Of a stretch of 46,228 nucleotides of DNA, positions 26,503 through 37,900 are shown one piece after another; position 1 is the stretch's first letter; every line of letters starts with the position of its first letter. The notes under the pieces are model-generated. The model was not told the origin of the DNA and did not search any database. It saw only the letters and a list, made by a program, of their open reading frames with translations. The position numbers were made by a program, and so were the translations under genes. The stretch is from a virus: positions 1 through 46,228 of IMG/VR virus record IMGVR_UViG_3300042914_001987; one strand, written 5' to 3'.

Positions 26503-28224
26503 CTACCTCTTTCTACCCAGGCGGGAGATACCCCATCTCTTCGTCGTAGTCGACCTAGCCTGCCACTCCCTGCTGGCTTCCTTTGAGAACATCCCACCAG
26601 AGATGGGCAGGACGAACCTGGACGGAACAGGGTTGTTCCATTCCTTCACGAACTCCTTGGCGACTTTCTCCATCTGGAGCTTCTCCAAGGTATCGACACG
26701 GTCACTTGAATCCAGGGCCATCATGTCCTTGTACCACCCGACAGCACCAGCCAGGGCCTCGACCTGATCGTCGTGCCTCAGCGAGTCCTTGTCCCTGGTG
26801 ATCCTGGAGACCTGGTTTCCCAGGGTAGCGTTCTTGGCTACCTTGGTCGAGACGCAGATCCTGTGCTGGGCCATGGCAGGCTCCAGGGTGTCGATGATCC
26901 GCAGTTCCTTCTGTCCCTTGTTCTTCTTCTCCTCCACCGCCACCGATCCAGCCAGACGGGCCAGATGGGGCTGCAGGAGCTTGCCGTACATTCCGTCGCC
27001 CCAGTTGCTTTCTACAACGACAGTCTTTACGCCGTACTGGGCTGCGATCGTCGCAAGCTTGGCAAGGGTGTCGTCCGAGTGACCTCCCTCTAGTCCGTCG
27101 CACTCCGGAATGTGGATGATGCCGTTCAGGAGACGGGCCACGCAATACCCCGTCTGGTCTTCGCCACGGCCTGCCGGGTCGATGTACATGATGGAGTTTT
27201 CGTACTCCGCCCACCTCTGGTCCATGTAGACGGCGTTGTACCACCTGTCTCCAGCCAGGCCTGCGCACTCGATGTTTGCAGGTGAGGTCGTACCCCACAC
27301 CACATTCATGGGCGCCATGTTGGTAGCCATGTCCCAGACGATGAAGCTGGACAACCTGAGCGGATACCGGTCAGCATCGCTGAGGGTCGTATCCAGCAAC
27401 ATCTGCAGGGCGAACATGGAGGGGCCCATGATGGCCTCTCGTTCGATCAGCAGGTCGTCTGGATAGTACGTCGGATAGGTAGGATCCCCGGGCTTGACCG
27501 TCTCGGCTTCCAGATGGTCCATCAACATGGGAGCCAGGCGAATCATCTGTCGTTCATCCGCAGGGTTGGGATACCGCGCAGGCCACCGGCGGCACTCGTA
27601 ATGCTCCGCAAGGCGGTTGTACACCGAGTCCTCGGTCTGGGGAGTACCTAGGTAGATGATGTCTCCACCCGGGTTGAGGACGTTCTCGAACTCCCGCAGG
27701 CGGTGCATCAGGGTATCCCGTGCCTCCACGGTCCTCGAGTTGTCGACGATCTCGACGTCGTCGTTAATGATTACGTCCACGTGGGTACCTGTGATCATGC
27801 TCTTGATGCCGTAGGCTGCCACCGAGGGATTTTTGCTTGGAGTAGTCCTACAGCCGACGTCGAACCGGTCTGCACCATCACGATCCCATTCCCCGGGTCG
27901 CAGGTGCTCCAGTTCCTCCATGCTGTCCAGCAGACGCCGAACCAGCAGGATGAACTCTCGGGCACGGGTCTGGACAGCCGACACGCACAGGATGGTGGTG
28001 TCGGGGTCGCAGTACAGGCGCCAGGCCGTGTAGGTAGCCGTTAGGTACGACTTACCGGCGCCACGCATGGCTTGGATCATCCGTCGCTTTGGGCCGTTCT
28101 GCAGGAAGTCGCAGATGTCGTACTGGACAGTCGCAGGTTCCGGGAGTCCCAGGACCTGCCATGCCCTGAAGGCAAAGTTCCGGAAGTCGGACTTCAACAT
28201 CAGGGTGTATTCGTTGTCTACCAT
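26503..28224 (-). CDS. Terminase large subunit (T7 gp19-like)
   Basis: A 573-aa packaging motor. Walker A is QAMRGAGKSYL (residues 51-61), Walker B is in HVDVIINDDVEIVD, and the coupling segment is YLGTPQTEDSVY. The RNase H-like nuclease begins at YIDPAGRGEDQTGYC, followed by VVVESNWGDG and HDDQVEALAGA. Length is close to T7 gp19 (586). It translocates DNA into the procapsid through the portal and cuts concatemers. It is the last gene of the late block, as in T7. Confidence 0.96.
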   Translation of the reverse strand: MVDNEYTLMLKSDFRNFAFRAWQVLGLPEPATVQYDICDFLQNGPKRRMIQAMRGAGKSYLTATYTAWRLYCDPDTTILCVSAVQTRAREFILLVRRLLDSMEELEHLRPGEWDRDGADRFDVGCRTTPSKNPSVAAYGIKSMITGTHVDVIINDDVEIVDNSRTVEARDTLMHRLREFENVLNPGGDIIYLGTPQTEDSVYNRLAEHYECRRWPARYPNPADERQMIRLAPMLMDHLEAETVKPGDPTYPTYYPDDLLIEREAIMGPSMFALQMLLDTTLSDADRYPLRLSSFIVWDMATNMAPMNVVWGTTSPANIECAGLAGDRWYNAVYMDQRWAEYENSIMYIDPAGRGEDQTGYCVARLLNGIIHIPECDGLEGGHSDDTLAKLATIAAQYGVKTVVVESNWGDGMYGKLLQPHLARLAGSVAVEEKKNKGQKELRIIDTLEPAMAQHRICVSTKVAKNATLGNQVSRITRDKDSLRHDDQVEALAGAVGWYKDMMALDSSDRVDTLEKLQMEKVAKEFVKEWNNPVPSRFVLPISGGMFSKEASREWQARSTTTKRWGISRLGRKR

Positions 28225-28261
28225 GGGTTATTGCCTTACCGGAAAATCGCATTACAGACCT

Positions 28262-28280
28262 CGGAGGGTCTACCCCTCCG
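28262..28280 (-). other. Hairpin upstream of the terminase gene
   Basis: CGGAGGG and CCCTCCG pair around five bases. It is the closest of three hairpins to the terminase start, about 40 bases away. Confidence 0.6.
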
Positions 28281-28290
28281 GAGATACCCC

Positions 28291-28311
28291 CTGAGGCACA
28301 GAATGCCTCAG
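28291..28311 (-). other. Hairpin in the fibre-terminase gap
   Basis: CTGAGGCA and TGCCTCAG form a perfect 8-bp stem with a 5-base loop. There is no U-tract. Confidence 0.65.
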
Positions 28312-28336
28312 CGGGGCTCCTAGGGGCCTTAGAAAC

Positions 28337-28365
28337 GATCCAGGGGCCTTTCGGCCCCCGGGATC
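28337..28365 (-). terminator. Probable terminator after the structural gene
   Basis: GGGGCC/GGCCCC with loop GAAA in the transcript is extended by GATCC/GGATC, just past the stop at 28368. The following bases are GTTTCT. Confidence 0.65.
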
Positions 28366-28367
28366 TG

Positions 28368-29285
28368 TTAGTCTTGAACAGTAGTAGTAGATCCTGCTAC
28401 TGCGTTCTTTCTGAAAACAGGACGGGTAGCTACGAACCCAGGGCGCCAGGCGTGAACCGACATTCGGCTTACGCGTATGTATCCTGGGGTAGCTGGAACA
28501 GCCGCTGTTTCACGGACCTCGACACCCCAGACAACAGGGCCTTCTCCAGGTCGACTATGAAGTTCGGCCTTGGCGGCGGTGGCAACAATTGGAATCTTGT
28601 TGTTGGTCCAAGGTCCAGTGCTTGCCCTCCAACGTGCGGACTCGCCACCACCTGAGATTTCCATCACAAAGTTGGTGAACGTTCCTGATGTCAGTCCAAG
28701 ACTGGTATCCTTGGTGATTACCGCTGGAGTAATACCATCGCCTGGATTGTTGTTTCGCATCACGATGGCACGCCAACTGGATGTATTGGATGATGCCCAA
28801 ACTCCAAACATTCGCTCGTATCCAACAAGCGAGATATCGGTAGCGTGGCTTCTTGCAAGACCAAGAAAGTAAAGACACTCAGTTGATAAAGAAGCAACGC
28901 GAAGACGACACTCCATCAAGGTTCCATACAACTGAGGTTCCCTGTGCCTGGCGACATTACTGAAAGGAGCAAGGTGGTTTCCGTTGTCTCGAAGCGACGC
29001 ACGACCGTTGGTGTTGTTAGCGCCAAGTCCTGCATAGTCACCACCCCAAACTTCAACGGAATTAAAGCCAGGAAGATATTGGATGCTTCCACCTGGGATG
29101 GCGGTTGCATTTTCATTGGCAAATGTCCAGTCAGACCAAGTTTCCGCCCACCAGCCCTTGTCTGCCCATCCCGGATTGTTCGGAAGACGGATCGCTGCAG
29201 TACAGCGAGCTGCGTCGGTGCCGCCAAACACGGAAGAGTTCGGATTCTTGAACAGCGCGTATTGAATGGCGGCGATGACGCTCAT
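28368..29285 (-). CDS. Virion structural protein, lectin-like (305 aa)
   Basis: Chosen start is the ATG at 29285 (MSVIAAIQYALFKNPNSSVF), which forms ATGA with the previous stop; the longer frame runs into that gene. The body is beta-rich, with Trp, Asn and Gly (GWWAETWSDWTFANENAT, MECRLRVASLSTECLYFLGL, TFTNFVMEIS), a pattern like concanavalin/laminin-G-type sandwiches of phage adhesins. Place between the small and large terminase genes suggests a late virion protein that may bind surface glycans. Confidence 0.75.
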   Translation of the reverse strand: MSVIAAIQYALFKNPNSSVFGGTDAARCTAAIRLPNNPGWADKGWWAETWSDWTFANENATAIPGGSIQYLPGFNSVEVWGGDYAGLGANNTNGRASLRDNGNHLAPFSNVARHREPQLYGTLMECRLRVASLSTECLYFLGLARSHATDISLVGYERMFGVWASSNTSSWRAIVMRNNNPGDGITPAVITKDTSLGLTSGTFTNFVMEISGGGESARWRASTGPWTNNKIPIVATAAKAELHSRPGEGPVVWGVEVRETAAVPATPGYIRVSRMSVHAWRPGFVATRPVFRKNAVAGSTTTVQD

Positions 29286-29590
29286 AGGAGTGCCACCGTT
29301 ACGGTAAGGGTCTCTCCACCTGCAGCGTTTACGTAGCCGACGCGGTAGAAGTGACAGCGGGGAATGAGCTGGATAGTTCCTGAGACAGTCGAGGTCAGGT
29401 CCGACCAAGCCGCAGTTTCCGTCAGCTTGCCCTGAACAGTGACCACAGGAGTAGTGCTGTTGCAGTTGATCTCGACGGGAATCATCACGCTCTGCGGATT
29501 GGTGGCAGGCTTAACGGCAACCGAAGAACCGTAAGTCGGAGTTGCTCCAGCGGTCAGACCGGTGCTTGAAAAGATTGTTTGATTTCGCAT
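29282..29590 (-). CDS. Small beta-rich structural protein (102 aa)
   Basis: Begins MRNQTIFSSTGLTAGATPTY, then strands such as SVMIPVEINC and VVTVQGKLTE, ending AAGGETLTVTVALL. It is rich in Thr, Val and Ala without helices or membrane spans, typical of capsid decoration or fibre-attached proteins. Coupled by ATGA to the 305-aa gene, so the two probably work together. No family recognised. Confidence 0.7.
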   Translation of the reverse strand: MRNQTIFSSTGLTAGATPTYGSSVAVKPATNPQSVMIPVEINCNSTTPVVTVQGKLTETAAWSDLTSTVSGTIQLIPRCHFYRVGYVNAAGGETLTVTVALL

Positions 29591-29806
29591 TTAGGAGACT
29601 TTCTTGAAAGGGAGGATTTCTCGCATCTTCTCCAACTTCCCGTTGGGGATGTCCATTGCCTGGACACCGTTGTCCTTTAGGAAGCGGAGGCCTGCCTGAG
29701 CCCAGCCGGGTGACACCCGGTCTGGGTCCTTCATGGCGTCGATAATGGCATCTGCCGTCAGGTGCCAAATCTCGTTTGACTTGTCATCTTTACTGGATGT
29801 GCTCAT
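29591..29806 (-). CDS. Terminase small subunit (T7 gp18-like)
   Basis: A 71-aa protein from the ATG at 29806 (MSTSSKDDKSNEIW), with AAAGGGG upstream. The segment TADAIIDAMKDPDRVSPGWA, then QAGLRFLKDNG, resembles small terminases of T7-like cyanophages, a helical DNA-recognition protein. It selects concatemer DNA for the large subunit. It lies after the holin-like gene, as in T7, but two structural genes separate it from the large subunit. Confidence 0.75.
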   Translation of the reverse strand: MSTSSKDDKSNEIWHLTADAIIDAMKDPDRVSPGWAQAGLRFLKDNGVQAMDIPNGKLEKMREILPFKKVS

Positions 29807-30053
29807 CGTCAAGCCCCTTTCGTGCTAGGCCGATAGTAAGGGCCTGCAGGGAATTGCGGATGTCTTGGACGTGCTTCTCGAGGCGCACAATGCGCTCCTC
29901 GTTCATGGAGTTCTTGAGCTCCAGCTGCACTTCAATCTTCTTGAGATCGGACTTGATGCTCATCAGCATGGTGATCAGCCATGCAACTCCACCAATGGAC
30001 GGGATGCCAACCATTGCGATCAGCTTGATCAGATCTTCAAGCGTCATGCTCAT
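29790..30053 (-). CDS. Holin-like membrane protein with coiled coil
   Basis: An 87-aa protein from the ATG at 30053 (MSMTLEDLIKLIAM), which forms ATGA with the previous stop behind GGAGGAT. Residues 8-30 (IKLIAMVGIPSIGGVAWLITMLM) form one membrane span; the rest is a charged coiled coil (LKKIEVQLELKNSMNEERIV). It sits in the place of T7 holin 17.5, between fibre and small terminase. A spanin-like role is an alternative, since T7 Rz has similar topology. Confidence 0.7.
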   Translation of the reverse strand: MSMTLEDLIKLIAMVGIPSIGGVAWLITMLMSIKSDLKKIEVQLELKNSMNEERIVRLEKHVQDIRNSLQALTIGLARKGLDDEHIQ

Positions 30054-30499
30054 GACTGGGTATCCTCCCACGCAGTGATGCGGAGGCGTCCTGGATTAGG
30101 CCAGTTTTTTGGATTGATAGAGCCAATACTGGTTCCATCCGAAGCATAGTCACCACCTTCGTCAATACGAGATACTACAAGAACTGTTCCGCTTGTAGTG
30201 CGATCTACCACACAATGGCATTGACCGCTTCCTGACACACCACGTGCAATCCTGTTTGTGACGTTACTGGTCTTTGATCCGGAGAATGAACGCATGTTCA
30301 CCCACAGTGTCGCGTAGACATCCGTGCTATCATTTGATGCTCCTGTAACCTCAATCAACACAGGACCTACGACGAAAGAGAAAGCAGTTGTAGTTTGGTC
30401 GCTGGTACCACCAGAGGTGGTGATGTGTTTTGTTTGTACTTGTCCACCGCCACCAGCGTACCCGGCAATCTGGTTGGTTTGAATCTGTTCAGTAGCCAT
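30050..30499 (-). CDS. Fibre-associated structural protein (149 aa)
   Basis: Starts as TAATG on the fibre stop: MATEQIQTNQIAGYAGGGG. The rest is beta-rich with Ser/Thr/Val (TTTAFSFVVGPVLIEVTGAS, GTVLVVSRID) and no membrane span. It is probably a fibre tip, chaperone or second adhesin. Unrecognised. Confidence 0.75.
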   Translation of the reverse strand: MATEQIQTNQIAGYAGGGGQVQTKHITTSGGTSDQTTTAFSFVVGPVLIEVTGASNDSTDVYATLWVNMRSFSGSKTSNVTNRIARGVSGSGQCHCVVDRTTSGTVLVVSRIDEGGDYASDGTSIGSINPKNWPNPGRLRITAWEDTQS

Positions 30500-31917
30500 T
30501 AGCTAGACCCCCTGGCAAGGAACACCAACGCAGAGCGCGAGGTGTCAAGATTGATGTCGCTAGACGTACCACTTTGCGCTAAACGTGCAACAGTGAATGC
30601 AACCGACGATCCCGATCCAATGGTGGTTCGGGTGTAGGTGATGTCGAAGTATGCACCTACCGATGCGTCGGTATCTGGAACAAACACGCGAATCGGATTG
30701 GACGGAGAGTTAGTCGACACAGATCCGGTGATAACACCGGTAGCTGAGAAGTAATGCGCCGCTGCTCCCTGAAGAATCGGAATCTGAATCGTGAATTGAC
30801 CGGCAATGAATCCACAGGTAGCGCTGAAGTTCACCGAAGTGGTCGTGCCACTGAGGGCCGACCCGGTGTTCATGCAGGTCAGGTTGCGGATGTCATCTAC
30901 ATAGGTCTTGGTTGCCGCATCCGTTCCAGATGACGGGGCCGACAGATTGGTGATCCGCTGGCTGTTCATCGACACAGATGCGGTAGGGGCCGCCATCTGG
31001 TCGAGTCGGTTCGTGCGGACCTGGGTGTTGAAGTCACTAATGAGTGAAGCAGTAGGAGTCGTCCAAGCCGTATTACCGGCAATGGTTGCGATGACCTGAC
31101 CGTTTGCTCCTTCTGCAATCTTGGCAACCGTTACTGCATTGTCTTGCAACGCCGTTGTAGTAACCGTGTTGGTTGTCAGAACAGCAGACACAGCGCCTTC
31201 AGAGTAGGCAACAAGAATTTTGTCTGAAACCGTGGGAGCAGGAGTGATCGTGATGTTGGCACCAACGATCGTGTAGTGCGTACCGGGACGTTGACGGAGT
31301 CCGTTGATGTAGATCTCTACGTCAGACGGATCCGTGATTGCCGAGATGGCTGCGGGAAGCGGAAATGCGGTGGTAGAGCCGTCTCCTGTGTAGACAACTG
31401 TACCGATTCCGCTAAGAGACGCGGGAAGTGCACCAGTGACGGCGGCCTGAAGCTGGTTGACAGTAACAGCGTCGGTGCCGTTGACACCAGACGCAATGTT
31501 GCCAACTCGACGGCTACGTCCGTTCCACTGACCATCGGTGCCCAGGGTCATTGCATCGGTCTGGAGGTCAAATGCCTCCTGCACGATGAAGAACAACTGG
31601 TTGCTGTCAAGATCAAGGAGTTCGGACGTAATGTTGGTACTGTCGACATAGTCGATGTACCGCGTGTCCTTTTTGGTTTCTCGAGCGCATCGAAGAAGAT
31701 CGGTGTCGTACAGATTAGCCGTAAGCGTGATCTCCTCGTTCACCGTGTCGATGGTGTAGTCGGTGGTCACGGTCAGCAGCGTGCCGTTCTTGTAGACCTT
31801 CAGCTGGGTAGAGATGCTTTCGGTATCGGCAGGGAGGAAGTCCACGGGGCCCCCGTATGAAAAGGGCCCCGTGGTTCCACCGACCGTACCGACATGCTCC
31901 GTGTAGGAGTATGCCAT
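30499..31917 (-). CDS. Tail fibre with T7 gp17-type N-terminal domain
   Basis: A 472-aa protein. Residues 1-140 match the tail-attachment domain of T7-like fibres: a beta part (TQLKVYKNGTLLTVTTDY), then RETKKDTRYIDYVDSTN and QLFFIVQEAFDLQTDAM. A collagen-like/beta shaft follows with the repeat motifs GSRRVGNIASGVNGTDAVTV-type and TASVSMNSQRITNLSAPSSG, then a C-terminal tip (residues about 350-472). It attaches to the tail below the tube and contacts the host surface. Confidence 0.9.
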   Translation of the reverse strand: MAYSYTEHVGTVGGTTGPFSYGGPVDFLPADTESISTQLKVYKNGTLLTVTTDYTIDTVNEEITLTANLYDTDLLRCARETKKDTRYIDYVDSTNITSELLDLDSNQLFFIVQEAFDLQTDAMTLGTDGQWNGRSRRVGNIASGVNGTDAVTVNQLQAAVTGALPASLSGIGTVVYTGDGSTTAFPLPAAISAITDPSDVEIYINGLRQRPGTHYTIVGANITITPAPTVSDKILVAYSEGAVSAVLTTNTVTTTALQDNAVTVAKIAEGANGQVIATIAGNTAWTTPTASLISDFNTQVRTNRLDQMAAPTASVSMNSQRITNLSAPSSGTDAATKTYVDDIRNLTCMNTGSALSGTTTSVNFSATCGFIAGQFTIQIPILQGAAAHYFSATGVITGSVSTNSPSNPIRVFVPDTDASVGAYFDITYTRTTIGSGSSVAFTVARLAQSGTSSDINLDTSRSALVFLARGSS

Positions 31918-31920
31918 GTC

Positions 31921-34900
31921 TTAGTTCTCCAGGTCTCCAAGCATGAGCCGGGAGTACCAAGTGTTTAGAAGAGGTGTGTGAGACTGCATGAACTTGAAGT
32001 CACGTTCCCCGGTCTTCTCATCAGAGAACACCATGCGGGAGAACTGCGATCCTGACTGCAGGATTGGACCGAAGATGTTGTTGCCGCGAATCGTCTGTCC
32101 ACCGCCACCGGTCAGCGAGTCGATTAGCGACATCGCTGAGGTGTGGTGGGCTCCGAGCCACGGGGTCTTGACGGCGCGGCTGAGGAAGAATCCCGCCGGG
32201 TTGTCGTTCCACTGCTGCTCGAGCCTGTCGGAATCCGACTTGCCCGTGGCTACCTCACGGATCGACTGATAGATGTTCTCTCCCACCATCAGTGCAGCGT
32301 AGGTCGTCGCAATGGTCGAGAGTCGACCGTTGGCGGCGGTGCGGAACGCCACGTTGGTGGCAAAGGCACGGCTGTACGAAGTCAGGTTGTAGAACATCTT
32401 GTCGATGGCGGACCCGGCTTCAACAGAGGAAGCAAGGCTTGCCGTGGGTACGTGGAAGTTGTGAGCCGACGTCAGGAACTCGAGCATCGCGCCCATGGTC
32501 CTGTCGTCGACACGCTCCCGCAGGGTCCACAGGTTGAAGACCCGATCCTGACCCGCGAGACCATTCCTGAGGTTCCTGACGACATCGGGCGTCAGTAGTC
32601 CTGCGTGGTTCATCTGAATGGCGACGTCCCAGGGAATACCTGCATCCTGTGCAAGCTGCCTGAACCGTGCCCGTGCCGCGTCGGTATTCTCCGCAACGGC
32701 TCCTGCACCCTCGAGTGAACGGGCAAGCCGTTCCATGTTGTCGAGACTGCGGGAGATGAACTTCTTGGCCTGGCGGTCTGCGACGACACGGGCGATGCCC
32801 GAGAAGTACTGCATTCCACCGGAACGCATGCCGGTCTCGCCGAACGCCTCTGCAAATGCAATGGCTGATCCGGTGATTCGACCGTACGCTTCGGCTCCTT
32901 CGGTAACTGCCTCCTGTCCCGTGGCTACGTGCCAGAACCGTTCCCAGGGCGCAATGAAGCGCTCCGAGACCGAGGTACCGACACCTGATCCGAAGGACGA
33001 GTGGGCGTGAGAGATGTACTGGTCGACGCCATGCGAGATGTCCTCGTAAATCCCAAGGTCACCCGAGTTTCGGATAGCGTGAAGTGCGTCGAACATACCG
33101 GACATTCCACCGCCGTACATCTTAGATGCCGTGATGGCACGTGGAAGCTCGACGGCAAGACCTGCCATTCCCCAGAACGCACCTGCGGATCCACGGACAA
33201 TGCCGGTGGAGATTCGCAAGGCAGCGTCGAGGGCTGGCTTGGTGTTGTACTGGGCGCGACCGGTGGCGAACTGCCACTTCCTCTCAAGGGCGTCGATGGC
33301 CGACTCCATCTCCTTGCGGACAACCACGTCGGTGACCGACACCGCCGACTGCTTCAGGGCAGCGAGCACCTCGTCAAAGGTGCACGGAGTCCCCATGGCT
33401 TCGGACAGCTGGGCATCGAACATGATCTGAGGAGCACGGATCTCCATGTAGAGCTTGTGCTCCATCATGGGCGATCCAATGTACCAGCGACGGACCCGCG
33501 GATCGTTGGCGACCGCATCCTCGAGGGTGCGTGCCGCGGTGGACCGGGATCCCTGAGCCGCACGACGGAATCCGATTCCATCCTGGGTCAGGCTGTTGGA
33601 AAGACGGCTGACCGTCTCCGCTGCCATTTCGTTGGCGTGCTGGACAATGCGAGCATCGAACGCCGCCTGATCAGCTGCGCTAAGGACATTGTAGGCAGTC
33701 CCTCGGGGAAGTCCAAGTGCATCCGCCAGTTCATCGGGAAGAGGATCCCCTGACGTCCTGAGACGGTCTGCATAGACATCCCTGAAGCTGTCCTGGGCCG
33801 CTCGCTGGTTGGCGAGGATAGCCCTGGAGTTTCCTTCGCGCGGCCGGTAGTTGGGACGACGGACGCCAGGATGGGTTACATCCAGTCGGTTGCCGACCCG
33901 GTCATAGGCATCGCGGAGGAACGCATGGACCTCGAGTTCACCGGGATTGAGGCCCGTGGTGACTCCGGTATCCAGTGCGGTCTGGACCCGAAGGTCCGAC
34001 TCCGCGGTCCACTGTCCCGCCCTGCGGACACGCTGCTCGATGGACGCGAGACGCGCCACCGACAGCTTGCCCTGGTCACGGAAGTTCTGGAGCGAGCGGA
34101 GGTTTCCATTGTTGAATCCGAGCGCCTTGACAAGCGGCTCGGGGCGATCAAGCATGTTGAACGCCGTAACGATCATGTCGAACTGACGGGAGATGTTGTG
34201 GATCTGCCCGAACTTGGTTCCTGAAGTCTGAAGACGGAACAAGGCACGGCCAAGGTTCCGGAGTGCGGGGATGCGTCCCATCGACATCATGATGTTGTTC
34301 ATGATTAGGAGACGCTCTCCCGACTTGTCCTTCGAGGTCAGCTTCTCCAGGATCTGGGTCCTGACATCAGCTGCCTTCTCGGCCTTGGTCTTCGGAACGT
34401 CCTTCTTTCCAGCAGGAGCCGGTGCCGACGTAGCGGTACCAGATGCCTTGGGATCGGTGACGGCTCCGTTCTCGTACCGCATCTCGCGTCCAACGGACGG
34501 AGCACGGGCTGCCCGAGCTTCGGCATCCGTATCCATTGCGTTCTCCATCAGCTGGGCATCGCGCATCGCCGCGGCTTCCTTGCGGGAAGTTTCGGTCGGA
34601 ACGCTACGTCCCTTTCCGGAGGACATCTCTGGACGGGTCCTGATGCCAGCCGCCGCCTCGTCGAGGCCTTCGGCGATCACAGGATCTGCACGCTGGGCAC
34701 CAAGCACGGAGAAGCGGATGTTGCGTCCATCCATGGTGGCGCTGACGAGATCCTCGGTGGGTTCTCCTGCAAGGACGGCACGCTCGCGCTTCACGAAGAA
34801 GTCCTCGAGCGCAGTCCAGCGCGGAAGTTCGGTCACGTCCCCGTACATGTTGTACAGGCGGCGGTTCAGTTCCTCCGCGAACTCCACGTCTCCGCTCTCC

Positions 34901-37900
34901 ATCGCTACGGCGATACGGGCTCGCATGCGCGAGACCTCGGTCACGTCCTTCACGTTGGGGGTGGTCGACGCAAGTTCATGCGAGCGACGGATCATCGCGG
35001 GTCGCCCCTCGATGCCGTCGATCTCGGCCTTCACCTTGTTGGCACGCTTCTCGAGGGATGCAATCTCCTCGTCGTACTGCTTGATGCGGGGATCCGCATC
35101 GGTGGCTCCAGAGGCCTTCAGCTTCTCTCGAGCCGCCTTGGTGGGCTCGAGTTCGTCATTGATCATCTTGAGTTCTGACTGACGTGCCGTGTACGTCGTT
35201 CCGCCATTGGCTTCGGACGCAGCACGACGCACACGGTTCCTGAGCGTACGTCCACCCTTGGTGTACGCAAAGCCAGGTCCCTTCTCAGCCAGCTTCTTAT
35301 CCAGCGCAGCTGCTTCCTTGGTCCAGGCCGCCTTTCGTTCGGCTGCCCTGGCTGCATTCAGCATGTCAGGGGTGACTGCCGACGCAGGGGTCAGGTCCTT
35401 GTTCAGGTCTGCGACCTGTCCAGTGAGCTGAGCCTCGTACCGGTCAGCCAGGTTGCTGAGACGCTTGGCTGCGCGTTCCTTCTTTGCAATGAGGGCGTCA
35501 AGGGCCTTCAGGGTCTTGGCGCCCTTGATGGCTCCAGACTCCTTGAACCGCTTGGCTTCCTCCACCGACTTCCTGAGACGGGCGACTCCCTCTCGGGCTG
35601 CCGCGATCTTGTCGTCAAGCGACAGGTCCTTGGCACCTTCCTGGATCTTCGCCACCTCGGGGTCGACCTTCGCCATCTCCTCGCGGAGGATGGCTTCCTG
35701 CTCCGCAACCGATGCACGCGGCATGACGGGACGCTCGGTCCTGACAGGCCTGAGGGGATTGGATCCCGACATCAGTGCATTGTCAGTCGAGTTCTCGCCG
35801 AGGAAGCGGTCGACGAACTCGACCTTCCAGCGGTTGGCGGCACGGGTCTGCTTGACGGCCGCCTTGCGGACGGCGTCGATGCCAGCGGCGGAGATCTCGA
35901 CCTTCCACAGCGGGAAGCCAAAGGCCTCCGTCATGGTACGGTCGAGGGCGTCCTTACCGGCACGTGCCACGATCTCTCGACGGGTGCGCTTCACCTCGTC
36001 AAGGGTACCGGTCACTGCTGCCTCTGCCTCGTTGAACTTGGCAAGGGCCTTCTTCAGTTCGTCCATGGCACTCGACACGTCGGTGTGCCACATCGGATCC
36101 TCGTCGACGATCCGCTGCGAGTCCAGGACCACGGCTGCATTGTCTGCATCGGGATCCATGGCCGCATCGAGGCGTCGACGCGTCTCTCCGGCCTTCTTGC
36201 GGTGGGCGACGAACGTGTCGCGCACCTTCTTCAGGCTGATCTGGAGTTCCTTGAAATGGTCAAGCTTCTCGAACGCCTCGTCGTTGAGGCGGGTGAATGC
36301 TTCATTGAGCTGATTGATTGCTCCGTCGATCTCGCCTAGAGTACGCCCGGTGCGCTCCATGACCTCCGTGTGCATCTCGTTGAGGATGTCCACGGCTCCA
36401 CGGAACCGTCCCTGGGTGACGTTGTCGTTCAGGCGGTTGACGGCCTGGGTCATCTCGTCGGCCGCTGAGGCCTCGTTGATGGTCCTGACGCGCTCGACGG
36501 CTGCACTGAGTGCCTTGTCCTCGAGCAGGTTGACGCGCTTGCTGGCAGAGATGGCATTGGCGGCACGGATCACTCGATCCTTGTCACCACGTGCCATCCA
36601 CTGGGCGACAAGACGGGCATCCCCGGAGGCTTCCTCCAGGTAGTCCACGACGAAGCGGAACTTCTCGAACTCGTCGCCCATGTGGGCACGGAGCAGGTCG
36701 ATGGACTTCTTGCGGAAGAAGTGCTTCTCGTCTCCGCCGCCGAGGACATAGTCCGCGACGTCGTCCTGCCACTCGTCGATCTGGGCCTGGGTGCGCTGGG
36801 CTGCCTCGAGGCGGTCGGCGACGTGACGGTTGAGCTCGGCGGCATCGGGCTTGTTCTTCTCGATCCATTCCGACAGTCCGTCCATGTCCTCGGTGGAACC
36901 GAACATGGCTCCTGCACGGGCCTCGTCGTCCATCAGGACGCGGCGAAGCGGATCGTCAGGACCCACGATGGTATCAAGGCTCCGCTCGAGGCGGCTCTTG
37001 GACGTGCGGTAGGCACTCTGGGCAACATAGTCGATGGTGGTACCGAGGGTGCCTTCATCGCTGTTTGCCGCCATGTTCTCAAGCGCTGAACCGGTGTTGT
37101 TGACGTTGTCGGTCTTCCTGAGCCACCGTCCGATCGCATCGCCACCGGCTGAGAAAGACACTCCAAGGAGAGACCCGAACGCGACGTTGTCGGTCCAGTT
37201 CTCGTCCTTTTCGTAGGTCTTTCCGTAGACGCGGTAGCCGTCGTCGTTGAGCTGCTTCCACTCCGAGTAGGAGGAGGACGCACCGTCAAGGCCGTCCCAC
37301 AGGTAGGTGGCTGCCTTCCACGTGCGATTGTACTGGGTCGACAGTGCGGTGATGCGCGCTCCCATCGACAGCGTGGTCGCAGGAGCGGCGGCAACAGCCG
37401 CGGTCGCACCGGCCGCAGGAGCGGCAAGACCTGCGGTGGCGACGATGGAGATCGTCGTCATCGGGTCGACGGTGACGTAGTTGACGATGCCTGAGAAGAC
37501 CTTCTGAGAGGCGTATCCCAGCATGTACGACTCGCGGTCGTACTGCTCGATCTCCATCTGGGCACGGGTTACGACCTCGATCTCGCGCATGCGCTGATCG
37601 AGGTGCTCGGCTGAGACGGAGTTGTTGATGATGTCATCGACCAGCTCCTGACCACCGCGCTGCAGTACTGCAACACGTTGCTCTAGTGGCATAGTCTCGT
37701 ACAGGGTTTTGGCCTGGGTGGGATTGAAGTTGGGATCGGGCTTCGAGCCAACATCGGGATCCCATCCCTGCCACCAGTCGATGATTGCACGCTGGGGCGT
37801 GCGCATGTATCCGAATGCCCATCGACCAGCACCACCGTCAGTCGCGCCATAATAGGCACGGTCGACCTGGGTGGCGATGAAGTCTGGAAGGGCGGAATAC

